Assembly: GCA_017649325.1 (NCBI GenBank)
Contig: JAGCHA010000048.1
Span: forward strand, 1-41,221
Source: Ruminococcus sp.
GTDB lineage: Bacteria > Bacillota > Clostridia > Oscillospirales > Ruminococcaceae
Direction of reading: 5' to 3'
Length of the DNA: 41,221 bases
Below the pieces are notes generated by a model that ran no database searches, had not been told where the DNA came from, and saw only the letters and a list, made by a program, of their open reading frames with translations. A program made the position numbers and the translations under genes. This document shows positions 6,427-14,625 of the stretch, piece by piece. Every line of letters starts with the position of its first letter. Position 1 is the stretch's first letter.

Positions 6427-8679
6427 ATGCTGAAACTCTTAAAACGCGCAGCAGGTTTTACGGTCTGCACGGCATTAACAGCGGCGCTGCTGCCGTACAG
6501 CGTATCAGCCGAGGCACAGCATCTCGCCGACAGCGGACTCGACTACACGGAATACGTCGGGACTATAAACAATCCTGCAGCAGGCTACACGAATACGATA
6601 TGGGCAGTCTGCAAACCGGGCTCTACCCCCGTATACTCGCCTACAGCAAAGCTCGTGCTGTTCTTCATCGACATCGGAGCTTTTTCCTCGGGCATGAACG
6701 GCACCAAAAACGCTGACGACACATATACAGCGGGCGAGGACATCCCCCTCGACGAGACTTTTTTCGATTCGTGGAAACAGACCTTTGAGAACTGCCGCAA
6801 AAACGGCTGTACGGTCGCAGTGCGCTTCCGCTACGACGCGAACGGTACCGACAATCCCGAGCCTGCAAGCTTTGACGCGCTGCTCTCGCACATTGACCAG
6901 CTTACCGAACACGATTTCTTCGGGCAGGCAGGAGAAATGCTAATGTATGTGGAGTCAGGCTTCGTCGGCAAATGGGGCGAACAGCACGGCGGCAAATACA
7001 CCTCTCTTGAGTACAAGGCAAAGCTGCTGCAAAAGCTGCTCGAAGCAGTGCCCGCCCCTGTCCCCGTGACAGTGAGAACGCCGAACATCTTCGCTGAATG
7101 GGCAGGAATAAAGCAGTCGGAGATAAGCGACAGTGAGCTCGTAGACAGCCTCACATCAAGCAAATACTGTCCCGATATCCCAAAATACCGCAGTCGGATA
7201 GGTCTGTACGACGACGGCTATATGGGCAGTGACAGCGACCTCGGCACATATACAGACCGCGAATCAGATACGGCATGGCTCGGAAGGCAGACCCTGACCT
7301 CCTACTTTGGCGGCGAATTTTCGGGAAATCTCGAATTTGCCCAACAGTACGAAACCTACCTTCCCGAAAATGCCATTCCCGAAATGTACAAGACCCACCT
7401 CAGCTACATAAACGCGAACATTTTCCAGCTATACAAGGGCTTCACTTTCGGCGCTGACTGCGATGTGGAAGGCACTGACAACTCCGCATACTACGGCAAG
7501 ACCGCCTTTGATTTCATACGCGACCACCTCGGCTACAGGTTTGTCCTCCGCAGCTCGGAGCTGACTCCCGAGACTGTACAGGGCGGTACAGCAGACGTGA
7601 GGTTCACGGTCGAGAATACAGGATTTGCGAGTATTATCCCACCCTGCCGCTCCTACATGATACTTGAGCGCGACGGCTTGTACATCTGTGCGCGGACTGA
7701 TATAGACTGCCGCGAATGGCTCTCCTGCACAAAGACCGAGAATGCGTTCAGCATACAGCTTCCCGACGATATGGAAGCGGGTACCTGGAATGTCTATTTC
7801 AAGGCGGATATAGCTCACGAACTGACACCCGAAGCTCCCGAAAAAGGCGCTGTCCGTTTCGCAAACAACGGCACATGGAACGGCGTGCTCGGAGCGAATC
7901 TTCTTGGCAGCATAAACGTGAAAAAGGCAGACGCTCCGACTTCCTCAGGCAGCTTCTTCGTTGTCGGCTGCGAGGACAGTGCAAGCTCGAAAATGTACTC
8001 ATACCGTGATATCATAAATGTTGATGGAATGCAGTCCCATAACAGCGAGTGGACTGCCGAAAACGTTATCGCAAGTTCCGGAGATGGCACTGAAATGTCC
8101 GTGCGTGCAGACGGAAAACACCTCTATGTCATGGCTAAAATGCCGACAGGAGCTCAGGCACCCGTGTACAATATACAGCTCCACCGTGCGGTCGACAACG
8201 AGTATTTCTGGCTGTACTACGCTTCTAACGGCTTCATTTACTTCAACAAGCCTTCCTATGCCGGCTGCCTGTGCAAGTGGCAGGACGACACGGTCGAATA
8301 CCGGCTTCCGTTCGATATCTTCGGAATCAAGGGCGGCGACGAAATAAAGGATATACGGGTATTTCTCCAGGACAGCGGGAACGAATGGAAGCTTATGGGC
8401 GATGTCTCCGCGAAGGAGGTCACTGTCCCCGACACTCCCGCAGTGTTTGAAGTAACGAAGAATTTCCTCATAGGCGACGCGAACTGCGACAAAAAGGTAA
8501 CGGTTTCAGACGCAGTAGCGATCCTGCAATTCATTGCCAACAAGGACAAGTATACGCTTTCCGACATCGGCAGACAGAACGCAGACTGCTATAACGTCGG
8601 AGACGGTATAACAGCAAATGACGCTCTTGCTATCCAGAAGCTCGATGCAAAGGTCATATCAAGTTTACCCGCGAACTAA
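6427..8679 (+). CDS. Secreted dockerin protein with DUF4874/DUF4832-like barrel
   Basis: Predicted cellulosome component of unknown activity, 750 aa. The start at ATG 6427 is preferred because GGAGGT at 6417-6422 precedes it; an in-frame ATG at 6415 lies across that site. A signal peptide occupies 1 to about 24 (ends SVSA-EA). Residues of about 35-220 resemble DUF4874 (NPAAGYTNTIW near the start; YVESGFVGKWGEQHGG at about 174-189). About 225-345 resembles DUF4832 (IGLYDDGYMGSD, then HLSYINANIFQLYKGF). Two beta-rich segments follow (about 370-500 and 510-660), the second possibly a CBM9-like carbohydrate-binding fold. A C-terminal dockerin runs from about 683 to 750 with both calcium loops (GDANCDKKVTVSD; ADCYNVGDGITAND). 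The Glu and Trp of the GFxGxWGExH-like motif suggest a glycosidase-like TIM barrel, but activity is unproven. It is monocistronic. Confidence 0.8.
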   Translation: MLKLLKRAAGFTVCTALTAALLPYSVSAEAQHLADSGLDYTEYVGTINNPAAGYTNTIWAVCKPGSTPVYSPTAKLVLFFIDIGAFSSGMNGTKNADDTYTAGEDIPLDETFFDSWKQTFENCRKNGCTVAVRFRYDANGTDNPEPASFDALLSHIDQLTEHDFFGQAGEMLMYVESGFVGKWGEQHGGKYTSLEYKAKLLQKLLEAVPAPVPVTVRTPNIFAEWAGIKQSEISDSELVDSLTSSKYCPDIPKYRSRIGLYDDGYMGSDSDLGTYTDRESDTAWLGRQTLTSYFGGEFSGNLEFAQQYETYLPENAIPEMYKTHLSYINANIFQLYKGFTFGADCDVEGTDNSAYYGKTAFDFIRDHLGYRFVLRSSELTPETVQGGTADVRFTVENTGFASIIPPCRSYMILERDGLYICARTDIDCREWLSCTKTENAFSIQLPDDMEAGTWNVYFKADIAHELTPEAPEKGAVRFANNGTWNGVLGANLLGSINVKKADAPTSSGSFFVVGCEDSASSKMYSYRDIINVDGMQSHNSEWTAENVIASSGDGTEMSVRADGKHLYVMAKMPTGAQAPVYNIQLHRAVDNEYFWLYYASNGFIYFNKPSYAGCLCKWQDDTVEYRLPFDIFGIKGGDEIKDIRVFLQDSGNEWKLMGDVSAKEVTVPDTPAVFEVTKNFLIGDANCDKKVTVSDAVAILQFIANKDKYTLSDIGRQNADCYNVGDGITANDALAIQKLDAKVISSLPAN

Positions 8680-8712
8680 TCCGCGCAGCAAATACAACTT
8701 CCTTCATTTAAG

Positions 8713-8811
8713 GGCGGTACCCGTACAGAAGTTTATACCTATTACTGCGGCAAACCTTTTTCAAAAGGGTTCCCTCAATAATATGTGTATAACCTCTGTA
8801 CGAGTACCGCC
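8713..8811. repeat. 99-bp element with long imperfect inverted ends
   Basis: The left arm at 8713-8738 (begins GGCGGTACCCGTACAGA) pairs with the right arm at 8787-8811 (ends TGTACGAGTACCGCC) with few mismatches. An inner pair (AACCTTTTT and AAAAGGGTT, 8752-8771) makes a second small hairpin. It lies between two convergent genes, and TTTT follows on the plus strand. It can act as a terminator or be a small non-autonomous mobile element. No other copy occurs in the window. Confidence 0.5.
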
Positions 8812-8818
8812 TGTTTTA

Positions 8819-9331
8819 TCAGACCATGTTCATATGCTCACAGCAGTGGACGAGCATATTCCACGTACCGCTGTCGACCTTTCCGCTGAGCGGAATTCCG
8901 CACCACCGTTGGAAGCGCGTAACCGCATCGGCGGTGGCATCGTTGTAGGTGCCGCAAACATCTACATTCGGTGCATTGTCATAGCGCTTGCCAATGGTCT
9001 GGAGCATCGCCTGCAAGATATATACGAGCTGACCGCTGTCGCCCTTTGCGGCAACGTACTTCGCGGACGGGAAGACCGCATACGGAACGGGATTCCCGCG
9101 GAGATTCCCGCGGTACACGCTGACTATCTTGTTCCATGTCTGACCGTCTGTCGTTCCCGTATCAGGCAGACCGTACTCTCTCTGGAAAGCACGCACGGCT
9201 ATGGCGGTCTCATTGCCATAGACTCCGTCGGGGATAATAAGGGGTATCTTGTCGTTCATCAGAGCTATCGCATGAAGATAGGTCTGAAGCTCGATAATGT
9301 GCTGTTTTCGCTGTATATTCGTGTAAGCCAT
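8819..9331 (-). CDS. Protein of two peptidoglycan-binding (PG_binding_1) domains
   Basis: A small protein of 170 aa made of two PG_binding_1-type repeats. The first is at about 5-75 (GVYGNETAIAVRAFQREYGL, then G-T-DGQTWNKI) and the second at about 90-165 (GTYNDATADAVTRFQRWCGI, then G-VDSGTWNML). Each has the three-helix FQ-G-DG-TW signature. No catalytic domain, signal peptide or membrane helix is seen. Its ATG lies 3 nt after the stop of the preceding SpoIID-like gene, so the two are co-translated. It may bind cell wall in concert with that protein. How it would reach the wall is unclear. Confidence 0.85.
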   Translation of the reverse strand: MAYTNIQRKQHIIELQTYLHAIALMNDKIPLIIPDGVYGNETAIAVRAFQREYGLPDTGTTDGQTWNKIVSVYRGNLRGNPVPYAVFPSAKYVAAKGDSGQLVYILQAMLQTIGKRYDNAPNVDVCGTYNDATADAVTRFQRWCGIPLSGKVDSGTWNMLVHCCEHMNMV

Positions 9332-9334
9332 TTC

Positions 9335-10732
9335 TCAGCCTCCTGTAATGATATAGCCGGGCTCCTGATAGGGGCGCTTGTCGAAGCCGTATTTGAGGTC
9401 GGAATACACCCCCGCAATGGAGTCCCAGGTCACCGCGCCGACTATACCCGTGGGATTTATCCCGAACTGCCTCTGGAATTCGGTCACGGACTGCCTTGTT
9501 ACGGGACCGAAATAGCCCGTATTGTTCACCGCAGGGATATTCGGATAGGTGTCGTGTATGAAGGTCAGGTACTCCTGAATAATACGCACGTAGCTGCTCG
9601 AATCGCCCTCGCGCAGAACAGTTCCCGGGTATAGCGCAACAGCCGTATAATCAGGCTTTACCGACTCAGCAATGCCCTTGTACGCGCGGTAGAGGTCATT
9701 TCTGGTAGCACGGTCGACCATACCCGTCTGCGGCAGACCGAACACGCGTTGGAAGGACTTGACCGACTTCTCGGTCATCTCACCGAAATAGCCTGTTATC
9801 TCCACAGGCTGAACAGCCGCATAGTACGCGCCTATCACTGCGAGATAGTATTGGAGCATCCGCACCTCATCGCTCTGCATACCGATACTGAGGTCCTCGG
9901 TGAATGAGGGAGTTATCTCCTCAAGGCGCACGCCCTCGGAGTCAAGCTCCGCAATGCGCTTGACAGCGGTATAGATGTTCGTTATGCGATACCAGGTAGA
10001 CTGCTCGACCACTCCCGTGACCTCAAGTCCGAACACCTGCTGGAATGTGCGGACAGCCTGCTCGGTGGCAGCGTCGAAAATGCCGTCAGCGGTGGGAATT
10101 TTCGGGATAGCAGGATAGTTACGGGAAATGCGGTTGAGGTATATCTGCAGCGACTTCACATCGTTGCCCGCGGAGCCAAATTCGAGCGGTATCCCCGGGT
10201 ACGAGGGCTGAGCCGTCCTTACGGGAGCATTCTTCACGATATCAATGTCCTTTCCGTAGTAGTACTGTAGTATCTCATACGGCGTATAGCCCTGATTTGC
10301 AAGGTAGACAGTCCCCCACTGAGAAAGCCCGTCGCAGGTCGAAGTTGTGCCGTTGCAGAAAGCAGTAAACAGTGGCTCGACGCTGCCCTGTCTGCGGACA
10401 TAGTCGTTATACAGCTCATCCACAAGGTAGCTGATGTTCTGGAAGTATTCACGCCCGTTGATGAATTTCTGGTCGAACTGAGTAGTCGCGGTAATGTCGA
10501 AGTCGTACCCGCGCGACCTGTACCACTCGGTATAGACGCGGTTGAGAGCAAAGCTGATTATCGCGTAGATATTGGCACGCAGAGCGCTCTCGGGCCACGT
10601 GGGGAAAATCTCACTCGAAGCCACATTTTTGATATATGACGGGAAGTCGAGCGTGACGTTCGGCGCGGGAGAATCGGGCTCACCGAGATGAACAGTTATC
10701 GTCTCGGGGATAAAAGGTGTTCCTGTAAGCAT
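9335..10732 (-). CDS. SpoIID-like domain with three PG_binding_1 domains
   Basis: A likely peptidoglycan-active protein, 465 aa. Residues of about 25-170 resemble the SpoIID/LytB lytic transglycosylase domain: NVASSEIFPTWPESALRAN (candidate catalytic Glu41), then DITATTQFDQKF, then the SQWG and GYTPYEILQYYYG motifs. Two Cys in FCNGTTSTCDG could bind metal, as in some SpoIID proteins. Three PG_binding_1 repeats follow at about 177-263, 280-355 and 370-450, each with FQ-FG and a G-V-TW ending. SpoIID proper cuts denuded glycan strands during spore engulfment. Unlike SpoIID there is no signal peptide or membrane anchor: the protein begins MLTGTPFIPETITVHLG after a clear GGAGG. It is the middle gene of a three-gene operon. 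Confidence 0.8.
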   Translation of the reverse strand: MLTGTPFIPETITVHLGEPDSPAPNVTLDFPSYIKNVASSEIFPTWPESALRANIYAIISFALNRVYTEWYRSRGYDFDITATTQFDQKFINGREYFQNISYLVDELYNDYVRRQGSVEPLFTAFCNGTTSTCDGLSQWGTVYLANQGYTPYEILQYYYGKDIDIVKNAPVRTAQPSYPGIPLEFGSAGNDVKSLQIYLNRISRNYPAIPKIPTADGIFDAATEQAVRTFQQVFGLEVTGVVEQSTWYRITNIYTAVKRIAELDSEGVRLEEITPSFTEDLSIGMQSDEVRMLQYYLAVIGAYYAAVQPVEITGYFGEMTEKSVKSFQRVFGLPQTGMVDRATRNDLYRAYKGIAESVKPDYTAVALYPGTVLREGDSSSYVRIIQEYLTFIHDTYPNIPAVNNTGYFGPVTRQSVTEFQRQFGINPTGIVGAVTWDSIAGVYSDLKYGFDKRPYQEPGYIITGG

Positions 10733-10742
10733 ATATGCCTCC

Positions 10743-11546
10743 TCAGCTCTCCGAGCCGCCGTCGAAGTCGGGCTCCTGATTGAAGTAGGTCAGCGTCTCA
10801 TCGGAGCCTCTCATCATCAGCGGAACGGGTATCATACTGAAATTCTGCACGGACGTGATACCGTCAAATACAGGTACATCGACGCTCCGCGCATTGAAAT
10901 AACCGCTCGCGGTAACGCTGACGTCAAAGAGATTGTACGGACGCTTTATGGCGTCGGGAGCCTGTGAATGTACGATATCGGGTGCAGGGACGACAAATTT
11001 CTCCGTTGTGCCGCTGCTGTTGGTGAGCCCCTCCGCGAGAATGAAGCGGCTGCCGTCAACTATCGCCGTGACCATAACAGTCGCCCCCTCAATAGGCGTA
11101 GACTCATCCCCTGCCCTCACGTTGACGAGAATGTAGCCCTTTCCGTCTCCGAGACTCTCCTCAGAGACATACTGCGGCGGAGTATCGTAGGCGTTGTCAG
11201 TGGAAAACGAGCCGTCGCCGAGTACGGAAAGGTCAGGCTCGGGATAGCGGTTGTTGAACTCCGTTTCGTCGTCGGGAGAGTCCTTGTTTTCGTTCTCTGC
11301 GTAATCGGCATAGGAAGTATCGTCGGGAGCGTCCTCATCAACGCCGAAAATCTCCTCGTCCTCGGGCGGAGTCTCGGTCATTTCCGCCGCAGTAAGCTCC
11401 TCCTGCTGCTCATTCCGGACCATCTGCGGCTCCTCGGGAGCTTCTGCCTTGTTATCGGGGACGCAGTCAGTACTGCGCTTTCCGTAGAGCTTCATAAGCT
11501 CGGATTTGTATCGCTCAGACTGAGCGCTGAGATCGTTAAGCTGCAT
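10743..11546 (-). CDS. Acidic protein with carboxypeptidase-regulatory-like domain
   Basis: Not assigned to a known function, 267 aa. The first 130 residues are acidic and low in complexity (runs rich in Glu, Asp and Pro) and probably disordered. Residues of about 135-245 look like a beta-sandwich of the carboxypeptidase-regulatory or CNA-B type (GYILVNVRAGDESTPIEGATVMV, with later SSGTTEKFVVPAP). There is no signal peptide or membrane helix. It is the first gene of the operon with the SpoIID-like and peptidoglycan-binding genes (10 nt before the next start). The ATG at 11546 follows GGAGG at 11558-11554. A structural partner role for the two wall-binding proteins is a guess from position. 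Confidence 0.7.
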   Translation of the reverse strand: MQLNDLSAQSERYKSELMKLYGKRSTDCVPDNKAEAPEEPQMVRNEQQEELTAAEMTETPPEDEEIFGVDEDAPDDTSYADYAENENKDSPDDETEFNNRYPEPDLSVLGDGSFSTDNAYDTPPQYVSEESLGDGKGYILVNVRAGDESTPIEGATVMVTAIVDGSRFILAEGLTNSSGTTEKFVVPAPDIVHSQAPDAIKRPYNLFDVSVTASGYFNARSVDVPVFDGITSVQNFSMIPVPLMMRGSDETLTYFNQEPDFDGGSES

Positions 11547-11603
11547 ATTATCGCCTCCATTTTGTGCTGGTCAATAATATGAAGAAAAACGGAGAAATAT
11601 GTC

Positions 11604-11626
11604 ATTATAATATTTCGGTCAGCAGC
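11604..11626 (-). promoter_or_regulatory. Possible -10 box for the peptidoglycan cassette
   Basis: TATAAT on the minus strand at 11609-11604, 58 nt before the ATG at 11546. No good -35 is seen (TACTTT at a 17-bp spacing), so this is tentative. Confidence 0.35.
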
Positions 11627-11669
11627 AAAGTATTCACTTCCGCGAACCGTTGATGCGCCCTGCAAAGAC

Positions 11670-11684
11670 TGTTTTGTCAAAACA
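11670..11684. promoter_or_regulatory. Perfect 15-bp palindrome between divergent genes
   Basis: TGTTTTG, one central base, CAAAACA. It sits in the 303-base divergent gap 11547-11849 between the peptidoglycan cassette and the EAL gene, where an operator would be expected. No cognate regulator is identified. Confidence 0.35.
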
Positions 11685-11780
11685 ATCTTATTAAAATTGG
11701 ACTTTCCACCAATTAATGATACGTTAATTTGTCTATTCGTACAATCTTTTTCTAAAGCACTTTATAATTTGTTGCAGATG

Positions 11781-11789
11781 TGCTATAAT
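11781..11789 (+). promoter_or_regulatory. Extended -10 promoter of the EAL gene
   Basis: TGCTATAAT at 11781-11789 is an extended -10 (TGnTATAAT). The -35 at a 17-bp spacing is weak (TTTATA, 11761-11766). The start at 11850 is 60 nt downstream. Confidence 0.6.
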
Positions 11790-11849
11790 TTATACGAATA
11801 CAGACAGATATTTTGTTTATTCATCTCGACGCAAGGAGGGGAAATACCA

Positions 11850-13532
11850 ATGCGCGAAAATTCTTTCAGACGAATAATCCAGAACTTCATAATGAATATG
11901 GAGGCTATACCTAATACACTCACCCCCGAATCACGTTTTGCGCTCACCGAGCCCTGTGTTTTTCTCAGGATAAGCATGATACGCGCCGATTTCTACGAGT
12001 CCCCGCGTCGCTTTGAAAAGACCCAGCTCCAGCAATATTTGATGTACAACGCAGGTGATGTAGACGAATCCAACGAGTTCATAATGGAGAAGAATACAAG
12101 AGTAGGCACAAAAGTTGTCTACCACGTATTCGGTCTCATCGACGAAGAGCCGTGGACAGATGAGGAAAAGGAGCGCATTGACGTCCTTCTGAAAATGCTG
12201 TTCGTATTCAACGGCAGAAGCCGCCTCATGATATCGAACTACAACCTCACCTTCTACGACCACGATATGCAGGTCTACAACCTCAAATTCTACTTCAAGA
12301 CCATAGCAGAGCTTATCGAGCAGCGTCTGATTACGCAGTATACCGCAATGTATATCAACCTCAAGCACTTTTCGGCGGTCAACCTCCAGCTCGGGCGGAA
12401 AAAAGGCTCGGAGGTCATGAACAGCTTTGTTACACATATCGCCCGTGTCGCAGGAGAAGGCGGCATAGTAGCGCGCATCGGCGGCGACAACTTTGCAATC
12501 CTCTGCAAGCAGGAACGCACCGACGCCGTTATGGAGGCTCTTGCTGGTACAGCTATCCCCTATGACGAAGTTACGGGAGAGCGTATCCTCATCAGTGCGT
12601 ATGCGGGAGTATACGTTATCGACGGTGAGATACCCGTTAACTCCCCCGACGGAGTAATGGACAGGATACTCGTAGCCATTGCAGCCGCAAAAGCCCGTAC
12701 TAAGCACGATTATGCATTCTTCAACGCAGAGATGCTCGAGCGCAACAATCAACATCTCCTGATAGGTTCGCTGTTCCCGAGCGCTCTTGAAAACGAGGAA
12801 TTCCTCGTATACTACCAGCCCAAGGTCTCGATCGATACATACAAGATAGTAGGCGCAGAGGCTCTTTGCAGGTGGAAGCACGAAGGAAAGCTTGTCCCCC
12901 CCGCAGAGTTCATACCCGTCCTCGAGCGAGGCATGGACATCTGCAAGCTTGATTTCTATATGCTTGACCACGTCTGCCGCGACATACGCCGATGGCTCGA
13001 CGAGGGCAAGAACGCGGTCAAAGTCTCGGTCAATCTTTCAAGACGTCACCTCTCGGATATGGACTTGCTGCAGCACATCGTTGAAATAATCGACAGAAAC
13101 GATGTTCCGCACGACTACATCGAGATAGAGCTCACCGAGACCACAACCGATGTGGAGTTCAAGGACCTTCGCCGCGTACTCAGCGGCTTGCAGGAAACAG
13201 GCATATCCACCTCGGTGGACGACTTCGGCGTGGGCTATTCCTCGCTGACTCTCATCAAGGACCTGCCCTGGGACGTTATGAAAATAGACAGGAGCCTGCT
13301 TCCCGAGGAAAACAATTTCGACAGGAAAAAGGAAGTCATGCTGAAATACGTTGTAGGCATGGCAAGCGAAATTGGACTCGAATGCGTAGCTGAAGGCGTT
13401 GAGACCAAGGAACAGGAGGCTCTCCTGAAAACGACCTCCTGCAATATCATACAGGGCTTCTACTTTGACAAACCGCTCCCGATAAACGAATTCGAGACGC
13501 GTCTTGACAACTACAGCTACAAAAAGGAATAA
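11850..13532 (+). CDS. Cyclic-di-GMP phosphodiesterase, degenerate GGDEF plus EAL
   Basis: Hydrolyses cyclic-di-GMP to pGpG, 560 aa. The ATG at 11850 is chosen because AAGGAGGGG precedes it; the frame is open upstream to 11697 but a promoter lies there. Residues 1 to about 150 form an unassigned N-terminal, possibly GAF-like, domain. The GGDEF domain is at about 160-300; its signature reads GGDNF (211-215), so cyclase activity is unlikely. The EAL domain is at about 310-555 and keeps the catalytic set: EALCRW (E337), SVNLSRRHL, EIELTETTTD, VDDFGVGYSSL, MKIDRSLL and AEGVETKEQ. No membrane helix is seen, so it should be cytoplasmic. In this lineage cyclic-di-GMP may steer adhesion or surface polysaccharide, but the target is unknown. 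Confidence 0.9.
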   Translation: MRENSFRRIIQNFIMNMEAIPNTLTPESRFALTEPCVFLRISMIRADFYESPRRFEKTQLQQYLMYNAGDVDESNEFIMEKNTRVGTKVVYHVFGLIDEEPWTDEEKERIDVLLKMLFVFNGRSRLMISNYNLTFYDHDMQVYNLKFYFKTIAELIEQRLITQYTAMYINLKHFSAVNLQLGRKKGSEVMNSFVTHIARVAGEGGIVARIGGDNFAILCKQERTDAVMEALAGTAIPYDEVTGERILISAYAGVYVIDGEIPVNSPDGVMDRILVAIAAAKARTKHDYAFFNAEMLERNNQHLLIGSLFPSALENEEFLVYYQPKVSIDTYKIVGAEALCRWKHEGKLVPPAEFIPVLERGMDICKLDFYMLDHVCRDIRRWLDEGKNAVKVSVNLSRRHLSDMDLLQHIVEIIDRNDVPHDYIEIELTETTTDVEFKDLRRVLSGLQETGISTSVDDFGVGYSSLTLIKDLPWDVMKIDRSLLPEENNFDRKKEVMLKYVVGMASEIGLECVAEGVETKEQEALLKTTSCNIIQGFYFDKPLPINEFETRLDNYSYKKE

Positions 13533-13536
13533 ACAG

Positions 13537-13567
13537 CAAAAGCCGAGACTAAGTCTCGGCTTTTTTT
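13537..13567. terminator. Bidirectional terminator between EAL gene and K+ channel
   Basis: Stem AAAAGCCGAGA with TCTCGGCTTTT and loop CTAAG, with seven T on the plus side. On the minus strand the same stem is followed by TTTTGCTGTTT, so it can serve both convergent genes. Confidence 0.9.
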
Positions 13568-14549
13568 ATTTCTTTGGCTTTTTCTTTTTCATTCTTTCGG
13601 AATTGACGAAAAGGATATCCTTTTCCTTTATCTCGACGTTATCGGTAGGGATGATCGTCAGCCCGTCGCGCAGAATAATAAATATCTGCATATCGTACTC
13701 GCTCTTTAGCTCCGAGACCCTGCGTCCGCGGAATCTGCTCTGGCCGTCGACGAGTATTTCCCCCACTTTGCTGATATCGTGAAGCTCAGCCTCAGAGGCG
13801 GCGCGCTTGGAGTACTGCTCAACGAAGCCTGCACTGATGATACCCGTAGGTATCGCCACGACTCCGACGCCGAAGAAAGCTATACAAATAGCCATGATCC
13901 TGCCGACAATCGTCACGGGGTAGATATCCCCGTAGCCAACCGTCAAAAGCGTCGACATACTCCACCAGATTCCAGAGAAAGCATTGCTGAAGGCCTCAGG
14001 CTGAGCGTCGTGCTCAGCGCTGAACATTCCGAGCGAAGAGGAGAACATGAGTATAACGATGATAAAGAGCGACGAAAGTATCTGATTGCGTTTTTCGTAG
14101 AGTACCGTCGTGATGATATTGAACGAATCGTACACCGAATTTATCCTGAACAGGTGGAAAATACGTCCCACTCTCAGCATACGGAACGCGATAAAGCCCG
14201 ATAAATAGAAGAAAGGGAGTATTGTGCAGAGATCAATGATACCGTCGAATGAAACGAGAAAGCGCAGTCTCGCCTTTGTCGGAGTCAGTTCGGGATAAAG
14301 GAGGTCAGCAGTCCAGATGCGCAGGATATACTCGACGCAGAACAGCACAAGCGTCACCGCCTCGACAGTGTCGAGCAGCCACATTATAGGCTCGAAGCAT
14401 TCGAAGGTCTGCATAAACATAGAAACGATGTTGATGACAATGACCGCTGACAGCACCCAGTCAAACATACGACTCGGGAGGTCATTTCTCTGACCTATCT
14501 GAATGATATCAAATATCCTTTTCTTTCTCGAATCGTTCGACCTGCTCAA
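13566..14549 (-). CDS. Voltage-gated-type potassium channel with TrkA-C-like tail
   Basis: Six-helix ion channel in the cytoplasmic membrane, 327 aa. S1-S4 cover the first half. S4 is recognisable as FRMLRVGRIFHLFRI with regularly spaced Arg. The pore loop carries the K+ filter TVGYGD. After S6 the cytoplasmic tail resembles the C-terminal half of an RCK (TrkA-C) domain (VSELKSEYDMQIF, then DILFVNSE). The start is placed at TTG 14549, because AAAGGCGG lies 7 nt upstream. An ATG at 14576 is also in frame, but it abuts the terminator of the preceding gene and lacks a ribosome binding site. The stop lies at the bidirectional terminator. Confidence 0.85.
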   Translation of the reverse strand: MSRSNDSRKKRIFDIIQIGQRNDLPSRMFDWVLSAVIVINIVSMFMQTFECFEPIMWLLDTVEAVTLVLFCVEYILRIWTADLLYPELTPTKARLRFLVSFDGIIDLCTILPFFYLSGFIAFRMLRVGRIFHLFRINSVYDSFNIITTVLYEKRNQILSSLFIIVILMFSSSLGMFSAEHDAQPEAFSNAFSGIWWSMSTLLTVGYGDIYPVTIVGRIMAICIAFFGVGVVAIPTGIISAGFVEQYSKRAASEAELHDISKVGEILVDGQSRFRGRRVSELKSEYDMQIFIILRDGLTIIPTDNVEIKEKDILFVNSERMKKKKPKK

Positions 14550-14576
14550 AACTACACCGCCTTTCAGTGACCGCAT

Positions 14577-14610
14577 ATAAAAACAGACGGACAGCATTCC
14601 ACCGTCCGTC
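14577..14610 (-). terminator. Terminator after the CD1247-like gene
   Basis: Stem GACGGAC (14586-14592) with GTCCGTC (14604-14610), followed on the minus strand by TGTTTTTAT. It begins 15 nt after the stop at 14626. Confidence 0.8.
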
Positions 14611-14625
14611 CACAAAAGTATTGAC

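Noticed and set aside
8618..9634. A 338-codon plus-strand open frame
   Set aside because: It is antisense to the two peptidoglycan-binding genes, which have repeat motifs and good start sites. Its own product matches nothing.
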